The translations under genes and the position numbers were made by a program. Shown here piece by piece: positions 31,249 to 39,700 of a DNA stretch of 42,213 nt; within the stretch, counting starts at the first letter, position 1, and each line of letters opens with the position of its first letter. Below the pieces are notes generated by a model. That model made no database searches. It saw only the letters and a list, made by a program, of their open reading frames with translations, and was not told the DNA's origin. Source of the DNA: Deltaproteobacteria bacterium (lineage in GTDB: Bacteria; Desulfobacterota; Syntrophobacteria; BM002); NCBI GenBank assembly GCA_020353155.1, contig CP070689.1, positions 2,246,198 through 2,288,410 on the forward strand, given 5' to 3'.

Positions 31249-32727
31249 ATGAAATATATGGAATATATTACGTGCTTTATAACTGGTTTTGCTGTCTTGG
31301 TGTTTGAGCTTGCTTCCTTTCGTTTACTTGCACCATACTTTGGCGTTTCCAGTTATGTCACCGGAAGCATTATTAATACTATACTGTTAGCTTTGTCTAT
31401 TGGGTATGTTTTAGGTGGTTATGCAGCTGATAAGTACAAGTCAGCTCGCTTACCATATCTTGTGATTCTGGGATCCACCTTCTATTTATTCCTTATTTAT
31501 GCGGTTTATCCTCAGATCTTACAATCACTGTCCTTTCGCTCGGTAATTCTCGGCTCGAGCACTGCAATTCTCTCTATGTTCTTTCTACCCATGATTTTGC
31601 TCGCATTCATTCCCCCTTATTTCATCAAATTGCTTGCGCACGAGAATCACGTCGGAAAAGCAGCAGGGGGAATCTTCTCGCTCTCGACTATCGGCTCAAT
31701 CATTGGTGGCATTGTTACAACATTTCTCTTCATCCCACACCTGGGTTCTCGCACAACATTCTTCATAACAGTAATTCTCCTGTTAGTCATCTCGGTGGCT
31801 GGTTTATGGCGTTTCACCAAATTTAGCCCCTTGCTACTACTTCTTTTTATCCCATTTAAGTTTGTCTCTGCTAATCACTCAGATTTTCTCTACTCCACTG
31901 AATCAGAGTACAATATCATTATGGTTACGGAAGCGCATGGCCAGCGGTTCCTTCGCCTGAATAAACTCTGGGGCCATCACTCCAAATCCTTGAATCCAGA
32001 CACTAAGCTCTCCGGCGATTATTACGATCAGTTCCTCATAGCTCAGCTTTTCACTAATGCAAAGACGACCTTAATTCTCGGAAATGCAGCGGGCACATCA
32101 ATGATGCAGACGCGCCATTTTTTTGACACGCGCGTTGATGGGGTGGAGATTGATCCTGTAATCACTAAAGTAGGAAAGGATTTTTTTGGGCTCGTGATCG
32201 ATGATAAGATCAAAATTTATCATGAAGATGCACGCACTTACCTGATCAAGAATCAAGAGAAATACGACGTGATTTACGTAGACATTTTTGCCGGCAGCGC
32301 TTATGTGCCGTTCCATGTTGCAACAGTAGAGTTTTTCGAGCTCGTGAAAGCGGCCTTGAGTGAAAATGGGGTCATGGCAATCAACTTACATACTTATCCA
32401 CCAGGTGCAGAAATAAAAGAGTATATTTTGAACACCATTGCAACTGTGTTCCCCTACTCCTTTCTTTCTCAACATCTCCTCTATTCTTTCATAAACGCCA
32501 CAAATCTGCAGCAATTGCGTGCCCTGCTCAATAAGAGAAAAATCCCTTTATCTTTAGGGCCGATCGCATCAATTACACTTCAGAAGATGCGGAAAGTAGA
32601 GGTCAACTCAACAGAGAAGATCTTCACTGACGACTATGCACCTGTGGAGTCTATGACTTATGCATTTTTGCGGAAATTAAGAATCTTGGGAATTGATCGA
32701 GGGATACCCTTAACTCAAACTCCGTAG
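31249..32727 (+). CDS. Membrane-fused spermidine-synthase-like protein
   Basis: This 492-residue protein joins a hydrophobic N-terminal part of about seven membrane helices (residues 4-210) to a Rossmann methyltransferase-like domain resembling spermidine synthase (about 225-475). Features of the latter are ILGNAAGTSMMQ, VDGVEIDPVITKV (the acidic residue that binds the nucleoside part of the substrate), HEDARTYL and YDVIYVDIFAGSAYVPFH. A true polyamine site is not certain: NLHT and FTDDYAPVE at the end follow the family, but many such membrane fusions have no known substrate. ATG 31249 is chosen over TTG 31234. Expression is probably controlled by the leader terminator at 31191-31222. Confidence 0.78.
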   Translation: MKYMEYITCFITGFAVLVFELASFRLLAPYFGVSSYVTGSIINTILLALSIGYVLGGYAADKYKSARLPYLVILGSTFYLFLIYAVYPQILQSLSFRSVILGSSTAILSMFFLPMILLAFIPPYFIKLLAHENHVGKAAGGIFSLSTIGSIIGGIVTTFLFIPHLGSRTTFFITVILLLVISVAGLWRFTKFSPLLLLLFIPFKFVSANHSDFLYSTESEYNIIMVTEAHGQRFLRLNKLWGHHSKSLNPDTKLSGDYYDQFLIAQLFTNAKTTLILGNAAGTSMMQTRHFFDTRVDGVEIDPVITKVGKDFFGLVIDDKIKIYHEDARTYLIKNQEKYDVIYVDIFAGSAYVPFHVATVEFFELVKAALSENGVMAINLHTYPPGAEIKEYILNTIATVFPYSFLSQHLLYSFINATNLQQLRALLNKRKIPLSLGPIASITLQKMRKVEVNSTEKIFTDDYAPVESMTYAFLRKLRILGIDRGIPLTQTP

Positions 32728-33071
32728 GCCGGAGCCAAGGGCGAGCAAAAAGAAGGCTTTCCAAGAAATTATAAGTCTCTTACTCCCTAAGATTTAGCCT
32801 TTTGGTTTTTGTCACTTATTCACTTCTTTGATAATAAGGCAGGGCCATTTAGCCCTTGCCCTCGCTTGTGCCAGGTCTAAACATTAATCGGCGAGACATT
32901 CTACCGCTTACAACTCACCGCTCTCCATGGTATGAGACGTGCATGTCTGAAAACTCAACAATAAACAGATATGCCAAGCGAATTCCGCTCTGAGGGCAAG
33001 ACTTGTCAAACTTGGTGAAGTCGTGTAATTAACTTGAAAACAAACAAAATAATTGAGCCCAGGAGACTTTA
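32728..33071 (+). other. Intergenic region with hairpin, no gene
   Basis: No gene or repeat family is visible in these 344 bases. A hairpin pairs GGCAGGGC (32838-32845) with GCCCTTGCC (32852-32860) with one bulged T, but has no T-run after it, so it is not a standard terminator. A weak promoter candidate for the next gene has TTGTCA at 33003-33008, with TGTAAT 15 bases on. Confidence 0.4.
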
Positions 33072-33425
33072 ATGTCCGAGTTGTTTAACAACCCTGAGTC
33101 CGCCCAAGAAGTCGTCGTAGCAACTATAGCCAATCAAAAAAACGCTGCTCAAGTGGTGGAAATTGTCCATCTCCCAGAAAAAGGAGTACTTATTACCCGT
33201 GGCATAACCACCCATTTCAACCTAAAGGAAATAGCCGTTCCCCAGAATGTTATGCTTCCTGCCATCCATGAAATGACCTCTGTACTCTCTTATATACTGG
33301 AACGTATAGCAACAGCAGATGATCTTAAAATACCCTTCCGCTACGATCCCGAATTCGAATTGGGAGAAAAGAGATACATTCTCCAGGAGGCTGAAGATTT
33401 TATGATTCTCGGCTATAAAGAATAG
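33072..33425 (+). CDS. Protein of unknown function, 117 aa
   Basis: I do not recognise this 117-residue protein. It is soluble, without cysteine, signal peptide or membrane helix, and mixes beta strands (VVVATIANQ, GVLITRGITTHF) with an amphipathic helix (MLPAIHEMTSVLSYILERI). AGGAGACTTTA before the ATG is a good ribosome binding site. It is the first gene of a short plus-strand cassette with an FHA protein (52 bases downstream) and a CBS-ACT protein, so a signalling role is suggested by context only. Confidence 0.65.
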   Translation: MSELFNNPESAQEVVVATIANQKNAAQVVEIVHLPEKGVLITRGITTHFNLKEIAVPQNVMLPAIHEMTSVLSYILERIATADDLKIPFRYDPEFELGEKRYILQEAEDFMILGYKE

Positions 33426-33477
33426 TGGTTTTTTAAGCGAGACTTCAGTGGTACAGGACTGAGTTTTGGAGGCTTTG

Positions 33478-34038
33478 ATGACAGGTAAGTTTAGGCCAAT
33501 CGCTGAATATTTGAAAGAGGCCTCGGGGCTTACCTCTAGCCTATTTCAAACAAAGTATAATTATCCGGTCTTACTCTGGCCGCAAGCAGGCGATTGGATG
33601 GAGGACACGGCTTTTCAATTTGAGACTTTTTCCTCTGAGTACAGCGACGAACTTCCTGGCGAAATTTCCCCTTCCACCGAATCTCAGATATATGAAACAT
33701 TAGTAATCGAGATAGCAAAGCACGCCAGCTCAGCTCCTGCCAATATGATCTGCCTTGGCCGAGCTGCCAATAACGACATCGTGGTCGCCAATAAAACTGT
33801 TTCCAAATTGCATACCTATTTTGTCACGTCAGAGGAGAGAGATTCATACGAAATTGTTGACGCTAACTCCACCAACGGTACGCTGGTGAACAACAAGCGT
33901 TTGGTAGCCTACAAGAACAAGTCCTTGTTCAATCGAGACAATATTCAGTTTGGCCCTTCTATACAGATGGTATATTTGACTTCAGAAGGTTTTTACGATC
34001 TTTTACAACAACTGCATAGGTCTGGCATCACTTTCTAA
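33478..34038 (+). CDS. FHA-domain protein
   Basis: This 186-residue protein has a C-terminal forkhead-associated domain (about residues 85-180), a phosphothreonine-binding module. Key pieces are ICLGRAANNDIVV with the conserved GR, SKLHTYF with the Ser and His, and DANSTNGTLVNNKRL with the NSTNGT loop. The N-terminal 85 residues are unlike any domain I know and may form the effector or partner-binding part. The start is ATG 33478, five bases after GGAGG; a TTG four codons upstream is less likely. No Ser/Thr kinase gene is visible in the window, so the phosphorylated partner is elsewhere. The next gene follows after 23 bases. Confidence 0.88.
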   Translation: MTGKFRPIAEYLKEASGLTSSLFQTKYNYPVLLWPQAGDWMEDTAFQFETFSSEYSDELPGEISPSTESQIYETLVIEIAKHASSAPANMICLGRAANNDIVVANKTVSKLHTYFVTSEERDSYEIVDANSTNGTLVNNKRLVAYKNKSLFNRDNIQFGPSIQMVYLTSEGFYDLLQQLHRSGITF

Positions 34039-34061
34039 ATATTCAGGCAGAGGAGGAGACT

Positions 34062-34736
34062 ATGTATGTGGGTCGGAAAATGACAACTGATCTCATCACG
34101 GTAACTCCTGACACTCCCTTAGTAAAAGCACGAGATCTGCTGCGTGAGCACAACGTCAAACAGGTACCAGTGGTTGACGAAAAGGGAAATCTGTTGGGCA
34201 TCCTTACGGATAGGGACATTAAACAAGCTTGGGCTTCTCCAGCCACCACCTTGAGCATCTATGAACTGACTTACGTCTTGCAAAAGCTCACCGTTGAAAG
34301 TGTAATGGTAAAAGACCCAATCACCATAACTCCCAACGCTACCATCGAACGTGCTGCCAAGATCCTTCACGATCGCAAGATTGGCAGTCTACCTGTGGTG
34401 GAAGGTGAAAAACTGGTGGGGATCATAACCAGCACAGATCTAATGGAAGTGCTGCTGGATGGTCTCGGAGTTCAAGAGGAAAGTGGTCGCCTTGTGGTTC
34501 TGGTAAAGGATCGCATTGGAGTGCTGGCAGATGTCTGCACCATATTAAAAGATGCCAATATTAGCATCGTGAGCATGATTACCCTGCCCTTACATCAGCA
34601 TCCTGGTATTCACCAACTGGTCATGCGGGTCGCTTCTGACAGTCGCAACACTGCAGTCCAACGCCTCAGTGATTCAGGATACAGGGTGATTACTCAATAC
34701 ATCAAGGATCTGGAACCTTATTTGCCTACAGAGTAA
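34062..34736 (+). CDS. CBS-CBS-ACT protein, AcuB-like
   Basis: This 224-residue protein has two CBS domains (about residues 1-60 and 78-135) followed by an ACT domain (about 145-220), the arrangement called AcuB. CBS features include MTTDLITVTPDTPLVKARDLL with DEKGNLLGILTDRDI, and VMVKDPITITPNATIERAAKIL with GEKLVGIITSTDL. The ACT part starts with LVVLVKDRIGVLADVCTILKDANISIVSM. Such proteins sense adenine nucleotides and an amino acid and change a partner's activity. AGGAGGAG precedes the ATG. The name AcuB comes from Bacillus acetoin use; here no acetoin gene is near, so only the architecture is claimed. It converges with the gene at 34749 across 12 bases. Confidence 0.88.
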   Translation: MYVGRKMTTDLITVTPDTPLVKARDLLREHNVKQVPVVDEKGNLLGILTDRDIKQAWASPATTLSIYELTYVLQKLTVESVMVKDPITITPNATIERAAKILHDRKIGSLPVVEGEKLVGIITSTDLMEVLLDGLGVQEESGRLVVLVKDRIGVLADVCTILKDANISIVSMITLPLHQHPGIHQLVMRVASDSRNTAVQRLSDSGYRVITQYIKDLEPYLPTE

Positions 34737-34748
34737 CTTGATCTACCT

Positions 34749-35006
34749 TCAAGTGTCCGTGCTCTGAGATCCCTGGTCTTTTTCTTCAACCGCTGTTAAA
34801 GCCCGGCGCCGGCCCACGGCAATGTAGAAAAACGCGCCAATTGGCGGCAGAAGAGTCACCAACGCAAACCAGATAGCTTTAGCCTTTAAGGAGGGAAAGC
34901 TGCGGTAAGCTATATCTCGGATGGACCACACCGTAGGAAGAAAGAGCAGTACAAAAACCCCAATTAGTAAAAGTATTCTTAAAACGACTCCCGTGTCCAT
35001 ATCCAA
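34749..35006 (-). CDS. PLDc_N-type small membrane protein
   Basis: This protein of about 85 residues has two membrane helices (about residues 8-30 and 42-64) with a conserved Trp-Ser-Ile-Arg-Asp link and the ending GAFFYIAVGRRR, as in the PLDc_N domain that begins cardiolipin synthases but also occurs alone. There is no catalytic HKD motif, so it is not a phospholipase itself. The start is TTG 35006, with AAGGA six bases before it; ATG 35000 is the alternative. The C-terminus is short and charged. It converges with the CBS-ACT gene. Its role in the membrane is not known. Confidence 0.65.
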   Translation of the reverse strand: MDMDTGVVLRILLLIGVFVLLFLPTVWSIRDIAYRSFPSLKAKAIWFALVTLLPPIGAFFYIAVGRRRALTAVEEKDQGSQSTDT

Positions 35007-35077
35007 CTATTATCCTTGCTCATATGATTCGTGCGTTCTTTAGCCGCCGAATTCTATCATGAATGTTTATTATTTTG

Positions 35078-35202
35078 TCGTTGAAATCGTTAAAACAGCA
35101 AGATCGCGGCTGGAAAGCCGCTCCCACAGCAGAAGCGGTCTTTCTTCTGTCTTCTGACATCCGACCTCTGACTTATGACATCTGACCTCTGCCGGCTCCC
35201 AG
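35078..35202 (-). repeat. Mosaic repeat block 16 (D, hairpin, C)
   Basis: Minus-strand order is D (35202-35145), a separate hairpin unit (35125-35104) in which GCGGCT pairs with AGCCGC around a GGAA loop, and C (35098-35078). The block is sense to the membrane gene starting at 35006. The rest of the 372-base gap (35203-35378) shows no gene; a weak ribosome binding site for the next gene is at its end. Confidence 0.65.
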
Positions 35203-35378
35203 CTTACCCCTTATCCTATCAGGGAGTCACAGTTGATAGATCTGGTCTGAGTTTTGCAGTGTTTGTGGGTTATCATAGGCGGAGGGTTGGCTGATAACTC
35301 TATATAGTTACCTCTCCCGTTTGCATCTAGGCACGGTCTTTACGCGGCCCTTGGAACAGCTTCTTTGGGGGTGATTTT

Positions 35379-35924
35379 TTGCGAAAATCTTACGAGATCC
35401 TTGTACTCGTGCTGACGTGTGTATTCCTGGTTAGACCAGGTCTATCGAAAGCCTCTGATTTAGGCGAAATTTTGTTCGACTGCTATCACGTGAACTTCGC
35501 CTGGGGATATACCTTGAAAGGATTTTACATCGATGGCGATGGTAAGATTTATACCTACGATCGCAAGGGGGACCCATGGCTCCCCGAAAGCGTTCAGAAA
35601 GGCTCGCATTCCTATCCAGGGCCCGATCTCATGAGCAAGTTTAGAAACCCTAAGTCTGCCGGCAGGATAGATCCATCTATTATGAAACAGAAGATCGCCC
35701 TAATCAGACCTGCATCTCGAGGAGAGATATTTCGACAACACCAGGCTTACGATGCAGGATGGTCTGGATGCGTCGCCTATCTCTTCGACAAACATGCCAA
35801 TACCTATACCGCCATTCTTCTGGGTGCTGAAGGGGACTTTCTCGAACGGAATTCCTCCCAGGAAGCCAAATCACTCTTATTGTGGTTGAGGAGTCTACAG
35901 GTAAGGAATGATGACCCAGCCTGA
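35379..35924 (+). CDS. Exported protein of unknown function
   Basis: This 181-residue protein starts with TTG at 35379, after GGGGGTGA, and has a signal peptide (basic MRKSYE, hydrophobic core VLVLTCVFLVRPG, likely cut near KAS). The mature part has two Cys residues, near residue 35 (FDCYHVNF) and residue 131 (WSGCVAY), that might form a disulfide, and aromatic residues such as YHVNFAWGYTLKGFYIDGDGK. The end of that segment recalls extracellular domains that start from a DGDGKI-type calcium-like loop, but no family is recognised. It stands alone on the plus strand between unrelated genes and is probably periplasmic. Confidence 0.6.
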   Translation: MRKSYEILVLVLTCVFLVRPGLSKASDLGEILFDCYHVNFAWGYTLKGFYIDGDGKIYTYDRKGDPWLPESVQKGSHSYPGPDLMSKFRNPKSAGRIDPSIMKQKIALIRPASRGEIFRQHQAYDAGWSGCVAYLFDKHANTYTAILLGAEGDFLERNSSQEAKSLLLWLRSLQVRNDDPA

Positions 35925-36107
35925 ACATCCCTCTCTCCTCGGCCAAGCAATACCCTTTTTTCTTGATCCTTCACCCCACCATCTAGTACATTAGCATTAG
36001 CCCGGACGTTTCATAAATGGCCTACTGCGACCACGGATATGGCTTCCTTCCCGCTCCTTCTGATCCTCTTGCTCAACCGCAAAAAGAAGCACGATCCGAT
36101 AAGCTTA

Positions 36108-36150
36108 CCCTCTCCCATCCCAGCTTGGGAAATTTGACTAAGGGGAGAGG
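36108..36150 (+). promoter_or_regulatory. Nested hairpin in leader of CNB gene
   Basis: CCTCTCCC (36109-36116) pairs with GGGAGAGG (36143-36150), and inside this CCCA (36119-36122) pairs with TGGG (36126-36129). No T-run follows, so it is a structured leader rather than a terminator, 37 bases before the ATG at 36187. Its role is unknown. Confidence 0.35.
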
Positions 36151-36186
36151 ATTTCTTGAGTTTATGGACGGGAACTGGTTGCGATC

Positions 36187-36594
36187 ATGATAGATATTGA
36201 TCCATTTATGATCTTGGAAGAAGAAGAGTATCAAGATGGAGATGTGATTCTGCGAGAAGGCACATCCACAGACTGGATCTATATCATTTTGGAAGGCCAG
36301 GTTCGCATTCAAAAGAACACCCCTAAGGGTCCGGTGGCCATTACCACAATTGGCGAGGGGCAAATGGTTGGCGAAATGGCATTCTTGGAGAAGGGCAAGG
36401 AGCCTCGAGCCGCTTCGGCTGTTGCCTCAGGATACGTAAGGTTGGGAGTTCTTGACCGTGACAGGCTCACAAAAGAATATGATTCATTTTCGCCACTTCT
36501 TAGAAAGTTAATCCTCACTCTGGTACGTCGCATGCGCTATATTACAGAAATTGCCGCCAGGCTTGTTATTGAAACGAAAGCGCAGGGGTCTTGA
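36187..36594 (+). CDS. Cyclic nucleotide-binding domain protein
   Basis: This 135-residue protein is one cNMP-binding domain of the CRP type without a DNA-binding helix-turn-helix. Landmarks are DVILREGTSTDWIYIILEGQVRI at about residues 18-40 and the phosphate-binding cassette GEGQMVGEMAFLEKGKEPRAASAVA at about residues 56-80. In CRP the cassette is GE-x2-L-x8-RSA; here the Glu is kept and Arg is shifted, so cAMP binding is possible but not assured. The C-terminal helix RRMRYITEIAARLVI could make a dimer. The ribosome binding site is weak. No output domain is present, so it probably acts on a partner protein. Confidence 0.78.
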   Translation: MIDIDPFMILEEEEYQDGDVILREGTSTDWIYIILEGQVRIQKNTPKGPVAITTIGEGQMVGEMAFLEKGKEPRAASAVASGYVRLGVLDRDRLTKEYDSFSPLLRKLILTLVRRMRYITEIAARLVIETKAQGS

Positions 36595-36651
36595 GACGAT
36601 CACATCCGTAGGGTTATCCTCTCCACTCGGTTCAAAGAGTACCTGCCGTCA

Positions 36652-36783
36652 ATTCTCATTTCGCATTTATCAATTCGCATTTGTCATTTTTGATTTAGTG
36701 AAGAGTTTGAAGACATTATTTCGCCAGACTGAAAAATGTGAAATGCTAAATGACAGATGAGAAATGCTAAATCTATAGCTGCC
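36652..36783. repeat. Repeat block 17 (inverted F pair)
   Basis: Family F occurs as TCATTT-type words (36652-36690) and, inverted, as AAATGAGAAATG-type words (36731-36770), so the pair can fold into a long imperfect stem. It separates the convergent cNMP-binding gene and the UvrA gene. Compared with block 12, each arm here has the opposite strand sense to its neighbour. Confidence 0.7.
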
Positions 36784-36790
36784 TGCTGAA

Positions 36791-39700
36791 TTAGGCGGTA
36801 TTACTGCCTTGAAGATATGCTTTAAGATAACGGGCTGTGTATGACCTCCCTGTCTGGCTCAAGAGCTCCCTGGGCGAACCAGAGGCCACAACCTCTCCGC
36901 CGCCATCACCCCCCTCTGGACCAAGGTCGATGATGTAATCAGCCGCTTTTATCACTTCCAAGTTGTGCTCTATCACCACCAGGGTGTGACCTCGATCAAC
37001 CAGTTCCTGTAAAACCTTAACCAGCTTTTCTACATCAGCAATGTGGAGTCCCGTGGTAGGTTCATCCAGGATATAGAGAGTCCGGGCCTTGTGGTTCTTG
37101 GCGAGCTCATTTGCTAGCTTCAGCCGCTGAGCCTCACCACCGGAGAGGGTGGGACTGGCTTGCCCCATGCCGAGGTACCCCAAGCCGAGATCAACAAGTA
37201 ATTGCAGTGAGCGCTGAATCTTACCTATTGCCCCAAAAAAATCTGCTCCTTCTTCCAGGGTCATCCGCAAAACTTCTGCTATGTTCTTTCCCTTGTAACC
37301 TACTGCCAGAGTTTCACTATTGTAACGGTGACCGCCGCATTGCTCGCACTTGACATAGACATCGGGCAAAAAAGCCATTTCCACCTTAACCTGACCCTGG
37401 CCCTTGCAATTCTGGCATCTTCCAGGGGCCAGGTTGAAGGAGAACCGACCCGGCCCGTAACCTCTGGCTCTTGCTTCGGGGGTTAAAGAAAAAAGCCTTC
37501 GTATATCATTGAAAACCCCCACGTAGGTAACCGGCACAGAGCGAGGTGTCCGACCAATTGGACTGTGATCCACCTCCATCACTCGGTCTAGGTTCTCCCA
37601 GCCAATCAAATCCCGGTAAGACCCCTGTTGAAAATCGGATTTGTTCACTTTAGTGGCCAAGGCCTTGTATAGTGTTTCTTCGACAAGGGTGGACTTACCG
37701 GAGCCTGACACGCCGGTAACGCAGATAAAAGTTCCCAAGGGCAAGGATACATCTATATTTTTGAGATTGCGCGCCCGAGCACCATGCAGTTTTAGCCAAG
37801 TACCTAAGGGTGGTTTTCTCTCCCTGGAAGTTAAGCGCCTCCGACCGTCGCCATTTAGGTAACTGCCGGTCACTGACTGAGGTGTCCTTTGGAGATCCGC
37901 CAGGGTGCCACTGGCAACTAAACTACCCCCGTGTTGCCCGGCACCGGGCCCTAAATCAATGAGATGATCTGCCCTTCTGATGGTCTCCTCGTCATGCTCG
38001 ACAACGACAATGGTGTTGCCCTTCCGCTTTAGTTCAGCGAGCGTTTCTAAAAGCTTTTCATTGTCCCGCGGATGGAGGCCAACGGTAGGTTCATCCAGAA
38101 TATAGCAGACGCCGCGCAGATTAGACCCCATTTGGGCCGCCAACCTGATCCTTTGTGCCTCCCCACCTGACAGAGTATCTGCACTGCGCTGCAAGTGCAG
38201 GTAGTCCAAACCTACCTGTTCGAGGAAATAGAGACGGTTTTGGATCTCATCAACCAGGGGTTGAGCAATCTTCGCCTCTCTGCCAGCAAACTGCCAAGAA
38301 CCGAAGAGCTCACGGGCGGCTGACACAGAACGAGCACAGACCTCCCATATATTCATTCCCCCAATCCTGACGCTCAAAGCCGTTTGGTTCAATCTAGAGC
38401 CATTGCATACCGAACAGAGTGATTCATCCCCAGAACCTCTCGAGCGGCCCATACCTTCGCACCTCTCGCAGGCTCCATGCCTGCTGTTGAATGAGAACAA
38501 CCGGGGATCGAGACTGGGCATTCCGAGATGGCAACGCCCGCAGGTCAAACGACGGCTGTAGAACACCTCGCTTTTGCTGCCACCCCAGGCGACAACTTGC
38601 CCATCGCCCAAGGCCAGGGCCTCGTCTACTGCCTCGGCAAGTTGAATATCGTTTTTTTTCAGAAGCCTTTGCCATCTCCGGATTACTATCTCCACATCGT
38701 GTTCCTGAAATCTTGTCAACTTAGGAATAGGATCTAGAGATAATAACTGGCCGTCTATGCGCGCCTGGTCATAGCCTAGAGCTGCAGCTCGCTCCAATAC
38801 CTGGCGATGAAAGCCCTTACGACCAATTATCTTGGGCGCGAGCAATATCAAATTTTTACTTTTAAATTTTTGGCGCAGGTCTCGGGCTATTTCTTCCGGG
38901 CTCATAGCGCTAATAGGGTCACCGCAGTTCGGGCAGTGTGGTTCTCCAACCTTGCTGAACAGAAGGCGAAGGTAGTGATAGATCTCAGTAATAGTTGCCA
39001 CAGTGGAGCGAGGCCCCATCTGGCTGCTTCGTTGATCAATAGCCACAGTTGGGGGCACACCGCTTATCTCCTCGGCCTCGGGCCGGTCAAGAATAGGCAG
39101 ATATTGCCTGGCAAAGGTCGAAAGACTATCTAAATAGCGGCGCTGACCCTCGGCAAATAGAACGTTGAACGCCAGAGTTGATTTTCCTGACCCCGATACG
39201 CCGGTAATTACCACTAGCTGCTCGCGGGGCAAATCCAGGTTTAGATTTCTCAAATTATGCTCCCTGGCCCCACGGATTACCACTACCCCATTGTCATCAG
39301 TGCTTTTGGGCAACTTGCCTGTAGTAGCAGCCTCTTCGGTGCCCTCCCAGTACTTGGCAAGAAAACGTCCCGTATGGGATTGTGGGGACTTGCTGATTTC
39401 CTCTGGCGTGCCTGCGGCGACCACTTTACCTCCTTCATCTCCTCCTTCTGGGCCGAGGTCAATTACGTGGTCAGCGGATTGGATGACATCCAGATTGTGC
39501 TCCACCACCAAAATTGTGCTCCCGCCGTCAACAAGTCTATTCAAGGCCTTCACCAGCAACTTGGTATCATCAGCATGGAGCCCTGTGGTTGGCTCATCCA
39601 AGATGATGAGGGTGTTTTTTTGACCGTTTACTTGCAGGGAGCGCGCAAGCTTCAAGCGTTGACTCTCACCTCCCGAGAGCTTACTGATGGGTTGCCCTAA

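Noticed and set aside
32838..32860. Hairpin as terminator of the spermidine-synthase-like gene
   Set aside because: It is 110 bases after the stop and lacks a T-run.
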